The notes: a model not told the origin generated them from the sequence alone. A stretch of 9,148 nucleotides of DNA from Aquificota bacterium (GCA_013153295.1 JAADEV010000021.1:1-9148); one strand, 5' to 3'. Counted from the stretch's first letter, positions 1 through 6,982 are shown. Translations and numbers: made by a program.

Positions 1-101
1 TATCCAAAAAAATCAGGGCAATATTTGAGGTTGAAGGGAAAGAGTTAATAATCCTCATACTCAGAGTTGGAAAGAGAAAAGATATTTACGAAACTATTTA
101 A
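1..101 (+). CDS. RelE/ParE-family toxin, C-terminal fragment (cut by window start)
   Basis: An open frame starting at base 3 gives 32 residues and ends at the TAA at 99-101; the 5' part lies outside the window. The readable piece contains IRAIFEVEGKELIILILRVG followed by KRKDIYETI. This matches the last two strands of the RelE/ParE toxin fold: a strand ending in a positively charged RVGxRxxxY segment just before the C-terminus. In RelE-type mRNA interferases the basic residues and the terminal Tyr of this segment contribute to the active site; ParE relatives share the fold but poison gyrase. The piece is too short to separate the two. The cognate antitoxin would normally lie just upstream and cannot be seen. 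It is followed by a long non-coding gap, so it appears unrelated to the oxidase operon. Confidence 0.72.
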   Translation, partial: SKKIRAIFEVEGKELIILILRVGKRKDIYETI

Positions 102-257
102 ATAATTAGGTAGATAATATGTAGTTTAAACTTTACCCCCAATAAGGAATTATATTTTTTGACTACTTGAAAGGAAATACCCTTTCCTGTTCCAAGCTAA
201 TTTTATCCCCCTTCCTGTTTCGCAAACAAAATGGTTAACTACCTTTCAGTATAAACC

Positions 258-285
258 TTGACGGACATCAATTTAGTGATATAAT
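258..285 (+). promoter_or_regulatory. Sigma-70 promoter with extended -10, upstream of the cbb3 oxidase operon
   Basis: TTGACG (258-263) is separated by 16 bases from a perfect TATAAT (280-285). TG at 277-278 forms an extended -10 (TGATATAAT). Transcription would start near 292, giving an untranslated leader of about 187 bases before the ATG at 479. It is the best promoter match in the gap and points at the oxidase operon. No sigma-54 box or full FNR palindrome is seen near it. Confidence 0.7.
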
Positions 286-375
286 GTTTTTCCAAACTGG
301 AGGGATAGGCTTAAAAACATAATAATACATAAAGCTCCCAGCAGATAAAAAACCCAAAGGTGATAGCAGAATAGG

Positions 376-393
376 ATTTTTAATACTAAAAAT
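376..393. repeat. AT-rich inverted repeat in the oxidase-operon leader
   Basis: ATTTTTA (376-382), a four-base spacer ATAC, and TAAAAAT (387-393) form a perfect 7-bp inverted repeat about 90 bases downstream of the predicted transcription start. All pairs are A-T, so as an RNA hairpin it would be weak at high temperature. A protein-binding site is possible but unproven. Confidence 0.3.
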
Positions 394-448
394 TGATGTG
401 AAAAAATTGTGAAATCCAGTGGGGAAATCGGTTAGAATATTGTTTAAG

Positions 449-460
449 TAATAATTATTA
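449..460. repeat. 12-bp palindrome just upstream of the first oxidase-gene ribosome site
   Basis: TAATAATTATTA is a perfect palindrome ending five bases before AGGAGG (466-471). It could be an operator or a simple AT-rich element keeping the ribosome site unstructured. Its function is unknown. Confidence 0.3.
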
Positions 461-478
461 TTTTTAGGAGGTAATCTC

Positions 479-1240
479 ATGGGAGAGAACACGGCCGTCA
501 AGTGGATACTGTTCTTCTTCTTCCCGGCACTGTTCATCTACGGCCTGTTGCACGTTTACTCCTCTAAACCTGCACAGGCGAAAAGAACAAAAGACTTAAC
601 GGCACAGGAAGAGGCAGGAAGGAAGGTTTACAACAAGTTCTGTGTAGGTTGCCACGGTGTTAACGGGGACGGTCAGTCTGAAGCGGCAAAGTTCTTCAAA
701 GACAAACCACCTAACTTCCACACTGCGGTTTTCAGATGGAAGTCTACACCTGAGGGAACACTCCCAACAGACGAAGACCTGATGAGGGTTTTAGACTGGG
801 GTATCCCACAGACACCAATGCCGTCCTTTAAACTGGTTCCAGAGGTTCAGAAAAGGGCAGTTATCGCTTATATCAAAACCTTCTCTGACAGATGGAAAAA
901 GGAAGAACCGGGTGTATCTGTATACGGTAGTATCAAGAAGCCTGCAGACTTTGGGTCTCCAGAGTTAGTCCAAAGGGGTAAGGAACTTTACGCCCAGAAC
1001 TGCACAGCTTGTCATGGTGAACAGGGTAAAGGTGATGGACCAGTTGCTATGACACTGCCAGTTCCTCCAACAGACTTAACCTATCCTGTAAGGTCTGCTG
1101 GACCAGACCCAGAGGATACATTTAGGGTGTTAACTGTTGGACTGGAAGGGTCTCCAATGCCAGCTTTTGGACACCTGTCAGAAAGGGACAGATGGGCTTT
1201 AGTTTCTTACATCGCCTATCTAATGAACAAAGACAAATAA
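479..1240 (+). CDS. Membrane-anchored diheme cytochrome c, likely heme-bearing CcoP-like subunit of the cbb3 oxidase
   Basis: The 253-residue product begins with one hydrophobic segment (about residues 9-25, WILFFFFPALFI), which would anchor it in the inner membrane with the rest in the periplasm. Two class I cytochrome c domains follow. The first has CVGCH at 55-59 with likely Met ligand M114 in TPMPSF. The second has CTACH at 175-179 with likely ligand M227 in SPMPAF. Start: ATG with AGGAGG seven bases upstream. It is the first gene of the operon, 16 bases before ccoN. Usual CcoP has two heme c groups behind an N-terminal FixP_N membrane region; here that region is absent and a candidate FixP_N piece is encoded at 3741-3965. 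The heme domains (PPNFHT...PTDEDL) also resemble general diheme cytochromes, so a dedicated electron donor rather than subunit III is the alternative. The first 100 or so bases are more GC-rich than the rest of the gene. Confidence 0.88.
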   Translation: MGENTAVKWILFFFFPALFIYGLLHVYSSKPAQAKRTKDLTAQEEAGRKVYNKFCVGCHGVNGDGQSEAAKFFKDKPPNFHTAVFRWKSTPEGTLPTDEDLMRVLDWGIPQTPMPSFKLVPEVQKRAVIAYIKTFSDRWKKEEPGVSVYGSIKKPADFGSPELVQRGKELYAQNCTACHGEQGKGDGPVAMTLPVPPTDLTYPVRSAGPDPEDTFRVLTVGLEGSPMPAFGHLSERDRWALVSYIAYLMNKDK

Positions 1241-1256
1241 GAGAAGGAGGACAGAA

Positions 1257-2645
1257 ATGGCAGGTAATCAAGACCTACAAAACCTTGTCAACTATGGGCT
1301 AGTTAAAGCCCACGTTGCTATGGGGCTTATATTCTTCATCATTGTTGGTTTAATGGGATTTCTATACTCCCTACAACTTGATGGTATCTATCCATTTTTA
1401 GGTATAGAGTTCCTCTCACCGGGTAGGGTGAGAATGATACACACCGCAGGTGCGGCTTATGGTTTCCTTGTTAATATGTTTACAGGTCTACTTTACTGGG
1501 CAGTTCCAAGGTTCACAGGATACAGAATTTTAAGTGATGCCCTCGGTTGGTTTATGTTCATTGCCCTACAGGCGGCTGTTTTAATAACTGTTGTTTCTAT
1601 ACTGTTCTTTGGAATGGCTGATAACGTTGAGTGGGGTGAAACACCTTGGTGGTTAGACCCAATAATCGTATTCTGGCTACTGCTACACCTAATGCAGTTT
1701 GGTGCGCCTCTGTTTAAAGCATCACAAAGGGGTCCTCTCTATGTTACAGGTTGGTATGTATCTGCAATGTTAGTTTGGACACCACTTGTTGTGTTTATGG
1801 GTAATCTAATACCAAGGTTCTGGTCTGTAGGTTCAGGTGCAGGGGCAGTTCAGTCCACATTTATCCACGACCTTGTTGGACTGTATGTTACTCCAGTTGC
1901 TTGGGGATTAATGTATTACTTCGTCCCAGTTATAATGAAAAAACCAATGTGGTCCCACGGATTATCCCTACTCGGTTTCTGGGGATTGGCGTTCTTCTAT
2001 CCAATGAACGGGGTTCACCACTTCCTATGGTCTCCAATACCAATGTTTGCCCAATACTCTGCGGTTTTCGCAACAGTTGCAGTTGAGTTTGCTGTTACAT
2101 CTGTTCTAATTAACTTTATGATGACACTAAGAGGTTCTGCAGAACAGCTAAAATACAATGTTCCACTAAGATATATGTATACAGGGGCTATCTTCTACTG
2201 GATTACCTGTTTCCAATGTGCATTCCACGTTACACTAACATTCCAAAAGGTTATCCACTTTACAGACTGGGTTACTGGACACGCCCACCTGATAATGTTT
2301 GGAACATTCGGTCTGTGGGTTCTTGGAATGGCTGAGTATGTATGGCCAAGACTGTTCGGTAAAGAAACAATGTATTCCAAAGGACTGTCTGAAGGTGCTT
2401 ACTGGCTCCTTATGATAGGTGTTCTCGCTATGTTCTTTGACCTTACAGCGGCAGGTCTAGTTCAGGGATTTGACTGGATAGGACTAAACCCTTGGATAGA
2501 TAGTGTTAACTTCTCCAAGCCGTTCTGGTATTTCAGGTCTATAGCTGGAATAATGATGCTAACAGGACTGTTTATGTATGCTCTGAACTTCTACAAAACA
2601 GCTACTGCTAAAGCTGGACTATCTGCAGAGCTCAGAGAAGCTTAA
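1257..2645 (+). CDS. ccoN: cbb3-type cytochrome c oxidase subunit I (CcoN)
   Basis: This is the catalytic heme-copper subunit, which reduces oxygen to water at the heme b3-CuB site and pumps protons. The 462 residues match the usual CcoN length of about 470, with roughly 12 membrane helices. Visible landmarks in order: H62 in IHTAGAAYG (low-spin heme b ligand), H204 in FIHDLVGLY and the pair H254-H255 in GVHHFLWSPIP (CuB ligands), Y248 six residues before the HH pair (position of the cross-linked active-site Tyr in C-family oxidases), and H342/H344 in DWVTGHAHLIMFG (ligands for heme b3 and low-spin heme b). Ligand assignment follows the family pattern. Start: ATG with GGAGG a few bases upstream. 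It lies 16 bases after the diheme cytochrome gene, and ccoO starts 14 bases after its stop, so it is co-transcribed. No key residue is missing. Confidence 0.97.
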   Translation: MAGNQDLQNLVNYGLVKAHVAMGLIFFIIVGLMGFLYSLQLDGIYPFLGIEFLSPGRVRMIHTAGAAYGFLVNMFTGLLYWAVPRFTGYRILSDALGWFMFIALQAAVLITVVSILFFGMADNVEWGETPWWLDPIIVFWLLLHLMQFGAPLFKASQRGPLYVTGWYVSAMLVWTPLVVFMGNLIPRFWSVGSGAGAVQSTFIHDLVGLYVTPVAWGLMYYFVPVIMKKPMWSHGLSLLGFWGLAFFYPMNGVHHFLWSPIPMFAQYSAVFATVAVEFAVTSVLINFMMTLRGSAEQLKYNVPLRYMYTGAIFYWITCFQCAFHVTLTFQKVIHFTDWVTGHAHLIMFGTFGLWVLGMAEYVWPRLFGKETMYSKGLSEGAYWLLMIGVLAMFFDLTAAGLVQGFDWIGLNPWIDSVNFSKPFWYFRSIAGIMMLTGLFMYALNFYKTATAKAGLSAELREA

Positions 2646-2659
2646 GGAGGTAAGGTGTA

Positions 2660-3391
2660 ATGGGTAAGATGGAACGTTTCTCATTTGTGGCACTTGTTGC
2701 CGGTATTTTGTTCTTCCTTTTTGCAGACTTTATTTCGTGGGCTCTGCCAATGTTTGTTATGAAAGACATTCCTAAAAAATCTGTGGCAGACCTTGCGGCG
2801 GAGGCTATTAGTAAAAACACCTCTGCTTGGTCTGACTTTAACAAGCTATACAGATACTACCCAGAACAGTTTAAGAAGTTCTGTGAATACGAAGATATGT
2901 ATAGCGGTTCTGGGAAGATAGAGGAAGCTGAGTGTAAACCTAACGAAAAAACCTTTGCAAAGGCACTTAAAGTAGGACATAGATGGTATGTGGCAGAAGG
3001 TTGTTGGAACTGCCACTCCCAGATGGTAAGACCGGTATCTAACGAAACACTTAGATTTGGTATACCGGGGGTATCTAACACAGTTTCATACCCATCTGAG
3101 TTTAACAACGAGCTACAGGCACCTGTTCTCTGGGGAACAAAAAGGGTTGGACAGGACTTAATCAGGGAAGCGGCTGTTCACAATGTAGGCTGGCACGTTG
3201 CACACCTGTATAACCCACAAAGCACATCTCCCGGTTCTGTAATGCCACCATACCCTTGGTATTTTGAAAAGGACAGCAAAGGAAACATAGTTCCTAACGC
3301 AAGGGGTCTTGCACTCCTAACGTATATAATGTGGCTTGGAAGCTGGGAGGTTAAACCTCCTGAGAGCTTTAGAATGGAGGCAAAACAGTAA
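2660..3391 (+). CDS. ccoO: cbb3-type cytochrome c oxidase monoheme subunit II (CcoO)
   Basis: CcoO carries one heme c on the periplasmic side and passes electrons to CcoN. The 243-residue product has one N-terminal membrane helix (about 9-33) and the family hallmark GCWNCHSQMVRP with C115, C118 and H119 binding the heme. Downstream are further family signatures: LWGTKRVGQDL (158-168), VGWHVAHLYNPQ, and M195 in GSVMPPYPW as probable axial ligand. Between helix and heme site lies a stretch of about 75 residues (36-110), rich in charged and aromatic residues, with two extra cysteines, C75 and C92. It seems longer than the linker I know from proteobacterial CcoO. Start: ATG with AAGGAGG overlapping the ccoN stop. 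A terminator-like hairpin follows directly after the stop, separating it from the next gene by about 50 bases. Confidence 0.96.
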   Translation: MGKMERFSFVALVAGILFFLFADFISWALPMFVMKDIPKKSVADLAAEAISKNTSAWSDFNKLYRYYPEQFKKFCEYEDMYSGSGKIEEAECKPNEKTFAKALKVGHRWYVAEGCWNCHSQMVRPVSNETLRFGIPGVSNTVSYPSEFNNELQAPVLWGTKRVGQDLIREAAVHNVGWHVAHLYNPQSTSPGSVMPPYPWYFEKDSKGNIVPNARGLALLTYIMWLGSWEVKPPESFRMEAKQ

Positions 3392-3396
3392 ACTTC

Positions 3397-3416
3397 AGGG
3401 GCGTAAGCCCCTTTTT
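3397..3416 (+). terminator. Terminator-like hairpin inside the oxidase operon, right after ccoO
   Basis: GGGGC (3398-3402), loop GTAA and GCCCC (3407-3411) form a 5-bp all-GC stem, extended by an A-T pair, and are followed by TTTTTCT. The loop has a GNRA sequence. The T-run is interrupted after five bases, so termination may be partial. That would lower expression of the two downstream small genes relative to ccoNO. Confidence 0.6.
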
Positions 3417-3432
3417 CTCCACTATGGAGAAA
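3414..3432 (+). repeat. Second hairpin overlapping the terminator T-run, before the CcoS-like gene
   Basis: TTTCTCC (3414-3420), loop ACTAT and GGAGAAA (3426-3432) form a perfect 7-bp stem. Its 5' arm shares bases with the T-run of the preceding hairpin, and the ribosome site GGAGG (3434-3438) begins two bases after its 3' arm. The arrangement suggests RNA processing, transcript stability or read-through control; which one cannot be told from sequence. Confidence 0.5.
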
Positions 3433-3444
3433 CGGAGGTAAGTG

Positions 3445-3741
3445 ATGAGAATATCCCAAAAGACAGTAGCATTACTGATACTGTTTATCTTCCTGTTTGT
3501 TGTAGGGACAATTATAGCCACAAGGACGGTTGCTTACCTTGAAGCTGGAATGTCAGGTTCAGAGCTGAAAGGTTTCCTTGTGGAGGTTATAGCCTATGTT
3601 GTAGCCCTTACAGGCTGGTTGTTCCTCTTTATCTACTCTTATATGAAAGGGGACTTTAAGGATATAGAAGGTCCCAAATACGAGATTTTAGAGATGGAAG
3701 AGAAGGTAGTTAAAGCAGAAAAAGAAGGAGGTAAGTACTGA
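3445..3741 (+). CDS. Small two-helix membrane protein with CcoS/FixS-like C-terminal motif
   Basis: The 98-residue product has two hydrophobic segments (about 8-29 and 44-66), then the segment KGDFKDIEGPKYEILEMEEK and a charged tail. This segment closely follows the CcoS/FixS signature, where a membrane helix is followed by G-Q-F/Y-D-D-L-E-G-P-A-x-R-I-L. CcoS proteins are needed for maturation of cbb3 oxidase, probably cofactor insertion into CcoN. Known CcoS is about 50-70 residues with a single helix, so this one carries an additional N-terminal helix. I prefer ATG 3445, six bases after GGAGG, over the adjacent in-frame GTG 3442, which would be only three bases away. Its stop overlaps the next start by one base (TGATG), indicating translational coupling. 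A CcoQ-like structural subunit is the alternative. Confidence 0.75.
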   Translation: MRISQKTVALLILFIFLFVVGTIIATRTVAYLEAGMSGSELKGFLVEVIAYVVALTGWLFLFIYSYMKGDFKDIEGPKYEILEMEEKVVKAEKEGGKY

Positions 3742-3965
3742 TGGCTTCACATTTAGAAAACACAAAGGCAGTTGACAAAATAACATATATGACAGATGCA
3801 GTTCCAACTTGGTGGATGCTTTTCTGGATAGGGTATATCCTATTCACAGTAGCCTACATCGTTTTTGACTGGATACCGGACTTTCTCGGTTGGCTTGAAG
3901 TTATTGGACAAGGACCTGAAGCTGTTGACAAATATATCTGGACAAGGGAATTAATGAGACATTAA
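3741..3965 (+). CDS. Stand-alone FixP_N-like domain: probable membrane half of a split CcoP
   Basis: The product is 74 residues with one membrane helix (about 23-44). The helix is introduced by TDAVPTWWMLFW, which parallels the NPLPRWW motif that starts the FixP_N helix of CcoP. After the helix it keeps a tryptophan-rich turn (DWIPDFLGWLE) and ends in KYIWTRELMRH, comparable to the WxREM region where ordinary CcoP continues towards its heme domains. No CxxCH is present, so it binds no heme c. In canonical CcoP this domain docks the subunit to CcoN. The heme part is plausibly the diheme cytochrome encoded at 479-1240. Translation is coupled to the preceding gene through a one-base overlap, with GGAGGT within that gene's last codons. 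It is the last gene of the operon. Confidence 0.72.
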   Translation: MASHLENTKAVDKITYMTDAVPTWWMLFWIGYILFTVAYIVFDWIPDFLGWLEVIGQGPEAVDKYIWTRELMRH

Positions 3966-3990
3966 CCCCTCTGCAAATCTAACAACCTAC

Positions 3991-4017
3991 AGGGGGCAAC
4001 AAGCCCCCTTTTTTTTT
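3991..4017 (+). terminator. Intrinsic terminator of the oxidase operon
   Basis: GGGGGC (3992-3997), loop AACAA and GCCCCC (4003-4008) are followed by nine consecutive T. This is a textbook rho-independent terminator 26 bases after the last stop codon of the oxidase operon. Confidence 0.95.
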
Positions 4018-4064
4018 ATTCTCCTTCCAAACACTGCACAAAATTTCACCAGCTATACCACCAC

Positions 4065-4081
4065 TGCATACAAAAGGTGCA
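4065..4081 (+). promoter_or_regulatory. NtrC-like enhancer site upstream of glnB
   Basis: TGCATACAAAAGGTGCA is 17 bases and follows the NtrC layout TGCACC-N5-GGTGCA. The right half is perfect and the left half matches 4 of 6. Its centre is about 87 bases upstream of the start predicted from the sigma-54 promoter, a usual enhancer distance. A further half-site-like TGCACA occurs at 4035-4040, 30 bases (about three helix turns) upstream. Confidence 0.6.
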
Positions 4082-4096
4082 TAAATACCCCCTTAA

Positions 4097-4534
<438 letters not shown>

Positions 4535-4557
4535 AAATAGTATAAAGGAGGCAAAAA

Positions 4558-5853
4558 ATGAAAAAACTACTGGCAGGTATCTTTGGACTTTTAATCCCTG
4601 CAGTGGCTATGGCGGAGGAGTCAAAGTTAGACACAGGTGATACAGCTTGGATGATTACCGCCACAGCCCTTGTTGTCCTTATGTCTGTAGGAGGTTTAAC
4701 ACTTTTCTACGGTGGTATGACCCGTGCAAAGAACATTGTTAACACAGTAATGATGGTTTTAACCGCTTACTCTATAGCTATTGTTGTGTGGATACTTTGG
4801 GGATACTCCCTTGCCTTTACAGATGGGGAAGGTGGATTATACGCAATAGTAGGTGATTTAAGTAAGTTTCTCCTTAATGGAATAGACTACAAATCCCTTA
4901 GTGGAACTTACCCAGAATGGGTTTTTATAGCCTTCCAATCTACATTTGCCGCAATTACTATAGCCCTCGCTTCCGGTGCAGTTATTGAAAGAATGAAGTT
5001 CTCCACTTGGGTTGTTTTCTCTATACTGTGGGTAACATTTGTTTATGCCCCTATAGCCCATATAGTTTGGGGAGGTGGTTTCCTCTTTGACGCAGGGGCA
5101 TTGGATTTTGCCGGTGGAACAGTTGTCCATATTAACGCAGGGGTTACAGGTTTAGTTTTGGCAATACTACTTGGTAAAAGAAGGGACTTTAAAAAGACTG
5201 CAATACTACCTTCATCTGTGGTGTTAACATCTTTAGGAGCAGGTTTACTTTGGTTCGGTTGGTTTGGTTTCAACGCCGGTTCTGCATTTGGGGCTAACGA
5301 GGTTGCAGGTGTAGCATTACTTACAACTAATGTTGCAACAGCTGGAGGTGTTCTGTCTTGGATACTTATGGAGTGGATAACAGCTAAAAAACCAACATTA
5401 CTTGGTGCCGCCTCAGGGGCAATAGCTGGACTGGTTGCAATTACACCTGCCGCAGGTTTCGTTGACGCAAAGGGAGCTTTAATTATAGGTTTAGTTGCAG
5501 GTGTTGTAGGTTGGTTCGGTGTATTTGTTCTGAAAAAGGCTTTAGGATACGATGACAGCTTAGATGCCTTTGGTATACACGGATTAGCAGGTATATGGGG
5601 TGCTATAGCAACAGGTTTCTTTGCATTACAACCACTTGCTTGGGACGGTTCTCCACTACAAAACGGGGATAGAATGGGACAGATACTTGTTCAGGTAGAA
5701 TCTGTTGTATTTACAATAGTGTTTACAGCTATAATGACAGCTATCTTATACTTTATTTCCTCTGCTATTACCGGTGGTGCAAGGGTTGATGAGGAAACTG
5801 AAACTATGGGACTTGATGAAGCTACACACGGGGAAAGGGGATTTAATCTGTAG
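4558..5853 (+). CDS. amtB: Ammonium transporter AmtB
   Basis: This is a trimeric inner-membrane channel that takes up ammonium and is gated by PII. The 431 residues begin with a cleavable signal peptide, as in other bacterial Amt proteins (MKKLLAGIFGLLIPAVAMA, cleavage near 19-20), followed by about 11 helices. Conserved features include GGMTRAKNIVNTVMM (52-66), FQSTFAAIT (126-134), W171 and D183 in HIVWGGG and GALDFAGG (ammonium recruitment), the pore histidines H191 (GGTVVHINAG) and H341 (FGIHGLAGIWG), and FGWFGFNAGSAFG (233-245). The cytoplasmic tail ending in GLDEATHGERGFNL is the conserved PII-responsive C-terminus. Start: ATG with AAGGAGG. It is transcribed with glnB, 23 bases upstream. 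The porin-like gene follows after 52 bases without a terminator. All functional residues are present. Confidence 0.97.
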   Translation: MKKLLAGIFGLLIPAVAMAEESKLDTGDTAWMITATALVVLMSVGGLTLFYGGMTRAKNIVNTVMMVLTAYSIAIVVWILWGYSLAFTDGEGGLYAIVGDLSKFLLNGIDYKSLSGTYPEWVFIAFQSTFAAITIALASGAVIERMKFSTWVVFSILWVTFVYAPIAHIVWGGGFLFDAGALDFAGGTVVHINAGVTGLVLAILLGKRRDFKKTAILPSSVVLTSLGAGLLWFGWFGFNAGSAFGANEVAGVALLTTNVATAGGVLSWILMEWITAKKPTLLGAASGAIAGLVAITPAAGFVDAKGALIIGLVAGVVGWFGVFVLKKALGYDDSLDAFGIHGLAGIWGAIATGFFALQPLAWDGSPLQNGDRMGQILVQVESVVFTIVFTAIMTAILYFISSAITGGARVDEETETMGLDEATHGERGFNL

Positions 5854-5905
5854 TTTTGTGGTAATATATTGAAAATTAAAACAAAATTAAGGAGGTAAAA
5901 AGGGT

Positions 5906-6964
5906 ATGAAAAAGGTTGTGGGACTTGCCACAGCGGTTCTGTCTGCAACAGCGGTGGCAAACGCAGGAAATCTTATAGTGGCTAACTCTGACATAGAGAT
6001 GTCTGGAGGGGTTAGTGCAGGATACTTTTACACATCAAACAATGACAGAAATAACGAGGATTACTTTACAGTCTCCACATTTGCCATAGACCTTACAACA
6101 AAGGCTAACGAGACTATAGGTTTTACAGTAGGTTTTGGAACAACTAAACACCCTGCTTTACTTGAGCCAAATCCAGAGGCTTCATTTGAGGTTGAGTATG
6201 GTTGGGTAAGTATCAGACCTATGGAAAACCTTACAATAGACGCAGGTAAACTTTTAACAAATGTAGGTTATGAGCTTTTCCATACTTACGAAAACCAAAA
6301 CTACACATACGGTCTTGTTTGGTATGGACAGCCACTTAACTACGCCGGTTTAAGGGCTACATACTCAGTTGCAGAGAACTTAGATGTTTATGTTGAATAC
6401 AGCCACGACACAGCTGGAAGTGTATCAGTGGTTAACCCATCTGACGCCTTTGCCGTCGGTTATATGGGTTCAGCTTACGGTATAGACTACGCAGTAAGCT
6501 ACTTTGATTACAACAAAACCAAAAACCTTATTGATGTTGTTTTCAGCACCGAGTATGAAGGTATAAGCATAGGCTTAAACTTTGATTACCAATGGATGGA
6601 CGATACAGCTAAAGAGGAGCTTGCAAACCAAGGGGCGGCAAAGATAGACGACAGCGCATACGGTATTGCCCTTTACCTGTCTACAAAGGTTGATGTTTTT
6701 GAGCTACCTGTTAGACTTGAGTATGTTAACGACGGTTCTGCAACAAAGACAGATGGCACAGTTGTATGTGAAGGTATCTACGGTGTAGCTGGAGATGACG
6801 CTTGGTCTTTCACAATTACACCAACTTACAGACCTGCAGACAACACCTATGTTAGAGTAGAGTTTGCATATGTTTCCACAGATGGAAAAGGATTTACAGA
6901 TGACAAAGGAAACGAAAAGGACAGCAGAACATTTATAGGACTTGAAGCTGGATTTATCTTTTAA
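5906..6964 (+). CDS. Probable outer-membrane beta-barrel porin in the ammonium operon
   Basis: The 352-residue product starts with a signal peptide (MKKVVGLATAVLSATAVANA, cleavage after ANA at about 20) and has no further membrane helix. The mature part is made of short strands with alternating hydrophobic and polar residues (VSAGYFYTS, TVSTFAIDLTT, YVEYSHD), rich in aromatics, and ends in phenylalanine (EAGFIF), the classical outer-membrane insertion signal. The pattern recalls the BBP2/OmpL-like putative porins of chemolithotrophs, but I cannot confirm the family. Lysine, acidic residues and aromatics are frequent; only one Cys is seen. Start: ATG with GGAGG ten bases upstream. It follows amtB on the same strand without a visible terminator and is followed by a GC-rich hairpin, so it probably belongs to the sigma-54-driven unit. 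A role in bringing ammonium or small nitrogen compounds across the outer membrane is inferred from context only. Confidence 0.8.
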   Translation: MKKVVGLATAVLSATAVANAGNLIVANSDIEMSGGVSAGYFYTSNNDRNNEDYFTVSTFAIDLTTKANETIGFTVGFGTTKHPALLEPNPEASFEVEYGWVSIRPMENLTIDAGKLLTNVGYELFHTYENQNYTYGLVWYGQPLNYAGLRATYSVAENLDVYVEYSHDTAGSVSVVNPSDAFAVGYMGSAYGIDYAVSYFDYNKTKNLIDVVFSTEYEGISIGLNFDYQWMDDTAKEELANQGAAKIDDSAYGIALYLSTKVDVFELPVRLEYVNDGSATKTDGTVVCEGIYGVAGDDAWSFTITPTYRPADNTYVRVEFAYVSTDGKGFTDDKGNEKDSRTFIGLEAGFIF

Positions 6965-6982
6965 GCAGTTTTTTCACATATA

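Larger units (their letters stand above)
102..478. other. Gene-free stretch: toxin 3' flank plus promoter and long leader of the oxidase operon
   Basis: I see no supported gene in these 377 bases. After the toxin stop there is a short inverted repeat, GAAAGG at 169-174 and CCTTTC at 181-186, with no clear T-run after it, so it is at best a weak terminator. A sigma-70 promoter sits at 258-285. The rest is AT-rich leader with two palindromes (376-393 and 449-460) and the Shine-Dalgarno site AGGAGG at 466-471. A minus-strand open frame across 268-537 has no ribosome site and overlaps the oxidase operon start; I do not consider it a gene. Confidence 0.7.

Noticed and set aside
393..412. FNR- or CRP-type site (TTGAT / TTGTGA half-sites) in the oxidase leader
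   Set aside because: Only half-sites occur, without matching inverted halves at the right spacing, and they lie downstream of the predicted promoter.
433..438. TAGAAT as a second -10 close to the diheme cytochrome gene
   Set aside because: No acceptable -35 is found at 16-18 bases; the nearest TTGTGA is 20 bases away.
268..537. Minus-strand open frame of 89 codons over the leader of the oxidase operon
   Set aside because: Its start lies inside the diheme cytochrome gene, it has no ribosome site, and its composition reflects AT-rich DNA and the complement of the plus-strand anchor.
3442..3444. GTG as alternative start of the CcoS-like gene
   Set aside because: It would be only three bases from GGAGG, whereas the adjacent ATG at 3445 is six bases away, a normal spacing.
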